DNA of 64,000 nt, taken from Deltaproteobacteria bacterium (lineage in GTDB: Bacteria; Myxococcota_A; Polyangia; Polyangiales; Ga0077539). The DNA is taken from positions 1 through 64,000 of the forward strand of contig CANJUR010000016.1 of assembly GCA_947477565.1 (NCBI GenBank), read 5' to 3'. The notes under the pieces were generated by a model that saw only the letters and a list, made by a program, of their open reading frames with translations, had not been told where the DNA came from and did no database searches. Positions 9,660 through 17,263 of the stretch are shown here, one piece after another (position 1 is the first letter of the stretch; every line of letters starts with the position of its first letter). Both the position numbers and the translations under genes were made by a program.

Positions 9660-10073
9660 CGCCCCGAGTTACCGACTGAAAGCGCCCGCGAACGAAAACG
9701 CCAAGACATTTGCGAACCAGCTGGAGAGCACCCTTCAGCACTTCTAAGCGCCGGGCGATGTCGCCCCCGAACGCGGCGGGAAGAAAGCGCCGGTCGTGTT
9801 CGTCGTCGCGAATCGCCCCGGCAGGCGTGGCGGTCGGGACGCTCATCGCCACCACCGCCCCGACGAACGGCTCGAAGAACCCACGAGCCCATCGGGCGGA
9901 CACCCGAGCCGACGGCGAACGCGAGGTGCTCCGATCCGCCGGGGTTGACCTGGAAGTGCGCACGCCGGGCGACGACCATCATCGCGGACGGCGGAGAGAT
10001 CGTAGAGCACCCCGCGAGGGGAGAGAGCAGCAGCAAAAGCGCGGGGTAGAAGCGTCGAAGGTGGGGGGGTCAT
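9660..10073 (-). pseudogene. frameshifted lipoprotein-like gene (or homopolymer-gated / sequencing error)
   Basis: ATG at 10073-10071 is followed by a C7 run. Removing one C gives MTPHLRRFYPALLLLLSPLAGCSTISPPSAMMVVARRAHFQVNPGGSEHLAFAVGSGVRPMG. A second shift near 9880 continues into GFFEPFVGAVVAMSVPTATPAGAIRDDEHDRRFLPAAFGGDIARRLE. Confidence 0.45.
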
Positions 10074-10175
10074 GTCTGCGACTCGTCGCAACGCGCATCC
10101 CTGGTAAAGGCTTTAAAATACGTTGGATTCATGCAGCGCGCACGTGGTCGCCGCGGTGCGCACAGAACGTGACGG

Positions 10176-11480
10176 TCAGCCGTGGAGTTCGCGTGCTCGC
10201 AGCGCGAGGCCGCTCGCGACGGAGGTGAGCTCGTCGCCCGCGCGCAGACGATCCTCGCCGAAGCGGTCACGGAAGATCTTTCGCACCGCGGGCACCATCG
10301 AAGTACCGCCGGTGAGAAACACCCGATCGACCTCCGCGGCCTTCACGCCGGTCTGCGCGAGCAGCCGATCGATGCAGCCGCGCAGGAGTTCGAGGTCGCC
10401 GGCAATCCAGCGTTCGAAGTCCTCGCGGGAGATCGGCAGGTCGATGTCCACGGGGTCGTCGGTGAAGCGGAGGTTCACGCTCTCCTCGCGGGAGAGCTTC
10501 ACCTTGGTGCCTTCGACGGCGCGGTGCAGGTCGAAGCCGAGGTCGTCCTCGACCAGGTGGAGCAGCGCCGCGAGCGCCCGGGGGTCGGGGCACTGGTCGC
10601 GCATCTCCTTCACGAAACGCAGCGTCTCGCGGCTCCGCAGAAACGACAGGTGGTGCCACCGCCGGACGCGCTCGTAGATCCACGCCGGAACGGGGATGTC
10701 TTTGCCGTCGAGGTACGAGCGGTACTTCGTCCCCTTGCCGAGCCGCGGCGACACCACCGCATCGACGATTTCGCCGTCGAACACGTCGCCCGCCAGCCCG
10801 ACCCCCTCGGTGCCGAGGATGCGCTTTGCCGACGGGTCTCGCCGCGCCCCGGGGCCCACGCGTACAAGACAGAAATCGCTGGTTCCGCCGCCGAAATCGC
10901 CGATGAGTACGAGCTCGTCGTGGTCGAGTCGCGACTCGTAGAAGTACGCCGCGCCGACGGGCTCGTACTCGAAGGTCACGTCCTCGATGCCCGCAAGCGC
11001 GAGCGAGGCGCGCAGTCGGTCGAGCGCCCGCTGCTCGTCCGCGGGGGTATCGGCGTTGGAGAACTTCACCGGACGCCCCACCACGAGGCCCTTCACCACG
11101 GAAGACGGATCGCCCAGCGCGTCGCCGCACTGCGCACGCAAGCCGCGAAGAATCAGCGCGATGAGTTCTTCGAGGGTGTAGCTGCGCTCGAAGACGGTGG
11201 TCGAGCGGAGCAGGTCTGTCGCAAGGTACGACTTCAGTGACTGAATGAGCCGCCCCGGAATCTGCGCGTCCCGGTAGTGCTCAAGCGCCTGCGGACCAGC
11301 GTAGGCGCGCACCCCGTGGCGCGTGTCGCCGTCGTTCGGATCAAAGAAAAGCACCGAGCGAAAGGTGCTGCTGGGCCCCTCGCGGGTCGCGAAGTGCACG
11401 AGGTCCGATCGGCCGTCGGCGTGGGCAAGCGAGAGGGCGCTGTTGGTGGTTCCGAAATCGAGGCCGATGAAGCGGTCCAT
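10176..11480 (-). CDS. Hsp70 family protein (YegD-like, lacking canonical substrate-binding domain)
   Basis: MDRFIGLDFGTTNSALSLA phosphate-1 motif, LIGDFGGGTSDFCLVRV phosphate-2, VFLTGGTSMVPAVRKIF adenosine motif. Confidence 0.9.
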   Translation of the reverse strand: MDRFIGLDFGTTNSALSLAHADGRSDLVHFATREGPSSTFRSVLFFDPNDGDTRHGVRAYAGPQALEHYRDAQIPGRLIQSLKSYLATDLLRSTTVFERSYTLEELIALILRGLRAQCGDALGDPSSVVKGLVVGRPVKFSNADTPADEQRALDRLRASLALAGIEDVTFEYEPVGAAYFYESRLDHDELVLIGDFGGGTSDFCLVRVGPGARRDPSAKRILGTEGVGLAGDVFDGEIVDAVVSPRLGKGTKYRSYLDGKDIPVPAWIYERVRRWHHLSFLRSRETLRFVKEMRDQCPDPRALAALLHLVEDDLGFDLHRAVEGTKVKLSREESVNLRFTDDPVDIDLPISREDFERWIAGDLELLRGCIDRLLAQTGVKAAEVDRVFLTGGTSMVPAVRKIFRDRFGEDRLRAGDELTSVASGLALRARELHG

Positions 11481-11610
11481 GAAGAATGGCCTCCGGTGGG
11501 TGCGATTCGCGCGTCCCGTCGCGAGAAGGGTCGGGCGGGATAGCAAAGCCCCTCCGCCAGGGCAACACCCCTTCGCCGCGGAGATGTGAGCTAGTCTGCC
11601 CAACACCTCC

Positions 11611-11964
11611 GTGCGTGCCCGCTGGATCGTCCTCGCCCCGCTCTGCTGCCTCGTCGGGGCGCTCACCGCGCTGCGCTCCTCGCCGGTCGGTGCGCAGCAC
11701 ACCGGCGGGAGCTTCGGCAGTTCGCGCTGGGGCAGCGGCGGCAGCGGCGGCTCGGCCCCCACCAAGACCTGGGGCCAGAAGACCGGCGGCGTCTCGCGGC
11801 CCTCCTGGGGCAGCACCTACCACCCGAGCGCCAACCGTCGCCCGCGCTACAACCGCAACCGCAACGGCAACGGCGGCGAGTGCGCTGCCTCCCTCGCGAT
11901 GATGACCCTGGGCCTCGTCGGCGGCCTCTTCGTGAGCCGAAGCGCGCGCCGCAAGAGCCCATGA
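11611..11964 (+). CDS. small exported Gly/Ser-rich protein
   Basis: Signal-like N-terminus MRARWIVLAPLCCLVGALTAL, low-complexity GGSFGSSRWGSGGSGGS, C-terminal TM helix. Confidence 0.55.
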   Translation: MRARWIVLAPLCCLVGALTALRSSPVGAQHTGGSFGSSRWGSGGSGGSAPTKTWGQKTGGVSRPSWGSTYHPSANRRPRYNRNRNGNGGECAASLAMMTLGLVGGLFVSRSARRKSP

Positions 11965-11988
11965 GATTTTACGTTCACCGGTAAGCCT

Positions 11989-12603
11989 GTGAGCCTCACC
12001 CTCGACCGCGTCGCCCGCGCACTCCGCTCCTCACCCGACCGATGGACGTACGAGGGCGAGGTCCGCTGGCGCGCCGCGGTGGCGGTCATCCTGCGCGAGC
12101 GTGACGGTGCCGTGGAGGTGCTGGTCATCCGCCGGGCCGTGCGCGCGGGCGACCGATGGTCGGGCCACGCCGCGCTCCCTGGTGGGAAGGTCAGCGAGGC
12201 CGACACCAGCATCGACGACACCGCGCTGCGCGAGACCCGGGAGGAAGTCGGCCTCGACCTGCGCGCCCTCGGCGCCCGGCGGCTCGGCCAACTCGACGAC
12301 CACCCCTCGCTCAAGCAGCGCAGTTGGGCGCGCTTCACCGTCGTCCCGGTGGTGTACGCCATCGAGGGTGATCCGCCGTTGACCCTCGACGCGCGCGAAG
12401 TCGCCGAGGCGATGTGGATCCCTCTCGACGAGGTGCGCCGCACGCAAGGCTCGATGCTGTGGTGGTTTCGGCCGCTCAAGGCCATCCCGGTGAAGCTCCC
12501 GATGCGCCTGCCGCGGTGGCAGTGGCGCGGGCTCACCATCTGGGGCCTGACCTACGGAATGCTGCGGGAACTTCTGGATCGGGCAGACACGGCAGCACCC
12601 TGA
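11989..12603 (+). CDS. NUDIX hydrolase (CoA pyrophosphatase-like)
   Basis: Nudix box GGKVSEADTSIDDTALRETREEVGLDL. Confidence 0.92.
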   Translation: MSLTLDRVARALRSSPDRWTYEGEVRWRAAVAVILRERDGAVEVLVIRRAVRAGDRWSGHAALPGGKVSEADTSIDDTALRETREEVGLDLRALGARRLGQLDDHPSLKQRSWARFTVVPVVYAIEGDPPLTLDAREVAEAMWIPLDEVRRTQGSMLWWFRPLKAIPVKLPMRLPRWQWRGLTIWGLTYGMLRELLDRADTAAP

Positions 12604-12628
12604 CTTTTACCGGTGAGGGTAAAGTCAG
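12600..12628. terminator. bidirectional hairpin between convergent genes
   Basis: tgactttTacc ... ggtaaagtca inverted repeat with a one-base bulge, between convergent stop codons. Confidence 0.45.
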
Positions 12629-12657
12629 GGCCCGTCTCGCGGGGGGGGGGATTCAGG

Positions 12658-15126
12658 TCACTTCTTCGAGGAGTGGCGACGGCGGCGGCGGAGCGATGGG
12701 ATCGCCACTGCGAGGGCGCCGAGGCAGAGCGCGAGGAGACCTGGCGCGTCGGTCACGCCCGGGTGGACCGAGCACGCGAAGCCGTCGCCCGCGTAGGTGT
12801 ATCGGGCAGCGACGACGCCCGCGTCAGCGACTCCCGCGTCGGCGACCCCCGCGTCAGCGACCCCGGCGTCAGCGACCCCGGCGTCGGCGCGCGGCACGCA
12901 GCGACCCACGGAGGTGTCGCAGACGGGCAGCGTCGGCTCGGAGCAGTTGGCGTTCGGATCAGCCGAGGGCAGGGCTGCGTTGATGCGGTTGGCGCCGTCT
13001 TCGCGGAGGTCGCTGTCGGGCACGCAGTCGTTGTCCGAGTCGCGGTCAAGGAAGTCGGGATTGTCCGAAGCGCCGTCGGTGTTCACCGGGGCGTTGAGGT
13101 TGGCGCCGCCCTCGTCGCGGTCGAGGTCACCGTCGCCGTCCGAGTCGAGGTCGCGGTAGGACGGCAGGCCGTCCACGTCGAAGTCGTCGTCCGCGGTGGG
13201 GTCGAGCATGCGCTCGACGCGGGTCGGGATGCCGTCGTTGTCGTCGTCCGGATCAAGCCAGTCGGGGTTGTCCGTGCCATCCGTGTTGCGCGGCATCGCG
13301 AAGCCCCCGGGAAGGAGTTCGTCGCGCGTGAGCACGGTGTCGTTGTCGTCGTCGGGATCGTTCGCGTCGATCATTCCGTCCATGTCGGAGTCGCGGGGCA
13401 TGGCGCTGCCTGCGGTGCCCAACTCGTCGCCGTCACGGATGGAGTCGCCGTCCGTGTCGGGGTTGTCCGGGTTGGTCCCGATGCGCACCTCGACGTCGTC
13501 GGGGATGCCATCGCCGTCGCGGTCGCCACCGACCGTGGTGGGACCGCAGTTGCCCGTGAGGCGGTTGCACACCATGCCTGCGCCGCAGTTGCTGTTCGGG
13601 TCCACCGACGGGCGCGCCGGATCAACGCGGGCGGTGCCGTCTTCGCGCGAATCGCTGTCGGGCACGCAGTCGTTGTCCGAGTCGCGGTCGAGGAAGTCCG
13701 GACCGTCGGTGCTGCCGGTCGCCACGTCGCTGTTGACGGGCATCGTCGGGACGACGCCAGACTCGTCGCGGTCGAGGTCCATGTCCCCGTCCGAGTCGAG
13801 ATCGCGGTACGAGGGCGTGCCGTCCATGTCGAAGTCGTGTCCGACGGACGTGTCGCGCGCCTCCTCGACCGCGGTCGGAATCCCGTCGTTGTCGTCGTCG
13901 GGGTCGAGCCAGTCGGGGTTATCGACCGTGTCCGTGTTGCGCGGCGCCGCGAACCCACCCGCGCCGAGTTCGTCGCGCGTGAGAACGGTGTCGTTGTCGT
14001 CGTCGTTGTCCCGGTAGTCCGAGGTGCCATCACCGTCGCTGTCGCGGGGAGACATCCCGCCGCCGGTGCCGAGTTCGCTCACCGTGGGGATGCCGTCGCC
14101 GTCGTCGTCGGGCTCGCGGAAGTCCGGCGTGCCGTCCATGTCGGAGTCACGCGTCGGCCCCTCGGTGAGGTCGGGGAGGGTGTCGCCATCGGTGTCGAGC
14201 GCCGTGCACGCCATCGCGCTGACGGCCTGGAAGCGGATGCCGTCGATGGCGAAGTCGTTGCCGCGGTCGGTCGGCTCGTTATCGACCACGCGGAACACCG
14301 TCGAGCCCGAGCGCGTCGCGCGGTGGATGCCGCCCACGAAGTCCCAGAACATTACCTCGCCGTTGGACGGGCGCAGACGGAGCTCCGGCGTCACCGGGGT
14401 GCCGTCGACGGTGATCACGAGGCGGGCGGTCAGCTGCCCGCGCGGGATGTTCTCGCCGCCCCAGTCGGCGACGTTGAACTGCACCACGTAATCGCGGCCC
14501 GCCTCGACGAGCACGCTGGCCTGGTAAGCCGTGCGGACGCCGATGCCGTTGAAGAGCGCCGCGAAGCCGTCGCCGTTCGCGTCCGCCCAACGCACGCCGC
14601 CGAAGGGCGGAAACTCGGGGTTCCACCCGGAGGGGTTGTTGGTGACCGTGAAGTTTCCTTCCGGCCCGCCGCCGCCGAACCCGTCCCTGACGTTGCGCGA
14701 GTCGTCGAAGGTGTAGTCCGACGTGAAGCCCACGCGGCCCAGGACGAAGTCACCGTTGGGCGCGAGATTGCTCGTGGTGTCGCGGCAGCCGAAGCCGAAC
14801 TCCACCCGGCACGCCGCGCTGCAGCCGTCGCCGTCGCGTGCGTTGCCGTCGTCGCACTCCTCGCGAAACGACCCCGCTCCCGCGCGGATGGAGTCGCCGC
14901 AGAGGGCCACACAGGCCGCGCCCGGGGTGCTGCACCGGAAGCCCGGCTCGAGGATGCAGGTGGTACCGCAGCCATCGCCGCCCGTGCGATTGCCGTCGTC
15001 GCAAGTCTCGCCCGCGTTGACGGCTCCGTTGCCACAGGTGATCGGCTGGGCCCACGCGACTTCGGACGCAAGCACTGTCATGGCGCCCGCAAGTCCCCAT
15101 ATCGACCGATGAACTTGTCTTCTCAT
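12658..15126 (-). CDS. thrombospondin type-3 repeat protein with DUF4215-like Cys-rich repeats and a C-terminal sorting-like tail
   Basis: CDDGNRTGGDGCGTTC / CDDGNARDGDGCSAAC modules; DxDxDGxxD repeats; (ADAGV)n linker; ...ACSVHPGVTDAPGLLALCLGALAVAIPSLRRRRRHSSKK. Confidence 0.85.
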   Translation of the reverse strand: MRRQVHRSIWGLAGAMTVLASEVAWAQPITCGNGAVNAGETCDDGNRTGGDGCGTTCILEPGFRCSTPGAACVALCGDSIRAGAGSFREECDDGNARDGDGCSAACRVEFGFGCRDTTSNLAPNGDFVLGRVGFTSDYTFDDSRNVRDGFGGGGPEGNFTVTNNPSGWNPEFPPFGGVRWADANGDGFAALFNGIGVRTAYQASVLVEAGRDYVVQFNVADWGGENIPRGQLTARLVITVDGTPVTPELRLRPSNGEVMFWDFVGGIHRATRSGSTVFRVVDNEPTDRGNDFAIDGIRFQAVSAMACTALDTDGDTLPDLTEGPTRDSDMDGTPDFREPDDDGDGIPTVSELGTGGGMSPRDSDGDGTSDYRDNDDDNDTVLTRDELGAGGFAAPRNTDTVDNPDWLDPDDDNDGIPTAVEEARDTSVGHDFDMDGTPSYRDLDSDGDMDLDRDESGVVPTMPVNSDVATGSTDGPDFLDRDSDNDCVPDSDSREDGTARVDPARPSVDPNSNCGAGMVCNRLTGNCGPTTVGGDRDGDGIPDDVEVRIGTNPDNPDTDGDSIRDGDELGTAGSAMPRDSDMDGMIDANDPDDDNDTVLTRDELLPGGFAMPRNTDGTDNPDWLDPDDDNDGIPTRVERMLDPTADDDFDVDGLPSYRDLDSDGDGDLDRDEGGANLNAPVNTDGASDNPDFLDRDSDNDCVPDSDLREDGANRINAALPSADPNANCSEPTLPVCDTSVGRCVPRADAGVADAGVADAGVADAGVADAGVVAARYTYAGDGFACSVHPGVTDAPGLLALCLGALAVAIPSLRRRRRHSSKK
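12815..12889. repeat. 15-bp tandem repeat encoding (ADAGV)n linker
   Basis: About five 15-nt units of gacgcccgcgtcagc type read on + strand; translation VADAGVADAGVADAGVADAGV on -. Confidence 0.8.
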
Positions 15127-15214
15127 CAAAGTTGAAGCCTCCACAAACGATGGTCCGTCGCCCGCGAAGAAAACACAACGCACAGCCCCGAGGCCAAGAA
15201 CCACCAATATCTGT

Positions 15215-16531
15215 TCAGGGATTCGCAGCCCGTCGCCGCCTCGGATCGCCCCTTCGGCATGATTGCCAAAGCGCAAATGCGAAGCCCGCGAGTGAAAATC
15301 CGCGAGGCATCGATGTGCTCCCCGCGCGGCAGCCACAGGCGCTCGACGGCGTCGGGGCGATTACCGCGCCGCGGTCCGTAGACGCGTCGAGCAGCGTGGG
15401 CGGAACGAGCGCGCGACGCACCACTGCCCAGCGTCCCGGACACACGTCGTGCGCGGGAGTGCCTGCAGGGCAACGGCCCGGCGGCGGACCGATGTCCGCG
15501 ACCGACAGCGCCGTCACAAAGGGCGCCTCCCCATCGCTGCGCAGTAGCAGCGGACCGTTGGCGACGAACACCCGACAGGCCCAAAGCACCCCATCGCTCC
15601 AGCGCAGGCAGTCCACGGGCTCACCCGAGAAGCGCGTCGGCGCAGCACCGTCCACGGAGCGCCACACGCCGTCGTCGGGCCCGCCGGCCCACACGCTGCG
15701 GCCGTCGTCGGAGAGGGCGAAGCCCCGCATCGGGCCGCGCGTTCGAAGCACCTCGCGCAGCGTCTCGCCGCCGTCGTCGCTGCGAAAGAGCACCCCGTCG
15801 CCGTCGGCGGATCCAGCGTCCATCGTCGCGCCCGCGGCGGTGGCGCGGAGGTACAGCACCTCCGGGCGGCGACCATCGACGCCGGAGACGTACACCCCCG
15901 TGGCTTCGCCGAAGCCCGCCGCCGCGCGTACCCAGTGGACGCCGCCGTCGACGCTGCGAAAGAGCAACGCGCTCCCATCGGCATCGAGCGTCCCGCTGGC
16001 GTAGAGGCGCAGCGGATCCGAGCCCGCGACCTCGATGGTCTGCAACACCACGCCGACGAAGCGATCGCCGACAAAGTCGAAGGTGAGACCGTGGTCCAGG
16101 GAGCGCGCCACGCGGGAGTCCGGCACCGCGCTGCGGGTCACCGCGAGGGCGTAGGTGACTCTGCCATCGACGGAGGTCGCGAGGTCGCGGACGGTAAGGG
16201 ATTCGAGGTCCGGCGAGCGCCGGAAGGTGCAGCCGTCGCGGGTGGTGAGGAGGCCGTCTTCGAGCGCGACGAGCATCGTGCCGTCGGCGGCAAACACCAG
16301 CGTTGGATCATACCCGTCCCCGTATTGCAGTGCGTCTTCGCACCAGTACTCCCAGCGCCGACCGCGATCGACGCTGACCACCAGGCCGAAGGTGGTGCGT
16401 GCGACCAGGAGATCCCGGTTGGGACCGGGGCCCTGGTGAAACTCTTGAGCGCTGGGGAAGCGACCGTTGCCGAACGCGGCGGTGGTCGCAAGAAGGAGGA
16501 GCGCGGTCGCCAGGACAGCGCGGCGAATCAC
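15215..16531 (-). CDS. exported BNR/sialidase-like propeller protein with MYXO-CTERM-like tail
   Basis: GTG start overlaps the erpA stop by 4 nt. Signal peptide VIRRAVLATALLLLATTAAFG; repeated FRSVDGGVHW / FRSDDGGET motifs; tail ACGCRAGSTSMPRGFSLAGFAFALWQSCRRGDPRRRR. Confidence 0.75.
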   Translation of the reverse strand: MIRRAVLATALLLLATTAAFGNGRFPSAQEFHQGPGPNRDLLVARTTFGLVVSVDRGRRWEYWCEDALQYGDGYDPTLVFAADGTMLVALEDGLLTTRDGCTFRRSPDLESLTVRDLATSVDGRVTYALAVTRSAVPDSRVARSLDHGLTFDFVGDRFVGVVLQTIEVAGSDPLRLYASGTLDADGSALLFRSVDGGVHWVRAAAGFGEATGVYVSGVDGRRPEVLYLRATAAGATMDAGSADGDGVLFRSDDGGETLREVLRTRGPMRGFALSDDGRSVWAGGPDDGVWRSVDGAAPTRFSGEPVDCLRWSDGVLWACRVFVANGPLLLRSDGEAPFVTALSVADIGPPPGRCPAGTPAHDVCPGRWAVVRRALVPPTLLDASTDRGAVIAPTPSSACGCRAGSTSMPRGFSLAGFAFALWQSCRRGDPRRRRAANP

Positions 16532-16851
16532 ACCGAGAATGAACTCCCGCAGCCGCAGGTGCCCTTCACGTTGGGATTGCCAAACTTGAAGCCCGCGCCG
16601 GAGAGGGACTCGACGTAGTCGATCTCCGTGTTCTCCAGGTACTGAATGGACAACGGATCGACGAAGAGCTGAATGCCCATGCACTCCACGATCTGGTCCA
16701 TGTCCGTGGCCTTCTCGTCGAAGTACAGGTCGTACTGAAAGCCCGAGCAGCCGCCGCCCTTGACCTGCAGACGGAGCCCCTGACCCTCGAGACCCTCCGC
16801 CTTGGCGATCTCCCTGACCTTGTTTGCTGCGATCTCGGTGAGCGTGATCAT
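16528..16851 (-). CDS. erpA: A-type iron-sulfur carrier (HesB/IscA/ErpA family)
   Basis: LRLQVKGGGCSGFQYDLYFDE...GTCGCGSSFSV: conserved Cys of the A-type carriers. Confidence 0.92.
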   Translation of the reverse strand: MITLTEIAANKVREIAKAEGLEGQGLRLQVKGGGCSGFQYDLYFDEKATDMDQIVECMGIQLFVDPLSIQYLENTEIDYVESLSGAGFKFGNPNVKGTCGCGSSFSV

Positions 16852-16972
16852 CGGTGTCTCCTTTAAACCCTCACGGCCGCCTCTGCGACCGTCGTCGTCG
16901 TCCCCTATCTAACGCACGCCTCGCACCCGGTCCAGCGAAGCCACTTCCAGCGATCACCCACGCCGCGAGCGA

Positions 16973-17263
16973 TCACTGCACCCGCAACCGAACAACGCCC
17001 TCCCCCGCCGCGATGCGCAGTTGGCACCCCAGTCGAATCGTCGGCCCCTCCTTCAGGTACGTGAGCAACTCGTCCTCCCAGTTTGTTCGTGGCTCGCACA
17101 ACTCCATTCCCTCGGTCACTTCGAGCCGACAGATGCCGCAGTTGGCGTGCCGACACGAAAACGGCACCCCCGCCCGGATGTCCCGATCGCACGCCTCCAG
17201 CACCGACACCCCATCGGGATAGTCCACCTCGAACCTCGTCCGCTCGAACACCAACCGCGGCAT
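16973..17263 (-). CDS. 2Fe-2S ferredoxin-type protein
   Basis: GVPFSCRHANCGICRLEV 2Fe-2S binding motif; 96 aa from MPRLVFERTRFEV. Confidence 0.88.
   Translation of the reverse strand: MPRLVFERTRFEVDYPDGVSVLEACDRDIRAGVPFSCRHANCGICRLEVTEGMELCEPRTNWEDELLTYLKEGPTIRLGCQLRIAAGEGVVRLRVQ

Noticed and set aside
12613-15135. 840-aa + strand ORF (Val/Arg/Ala/Gly-rich)
   Set aside because: Antisense image of the TSP3-repeat protein; repetitive VAVRVEVAV arises from reverse complement of GAC-rich codons.
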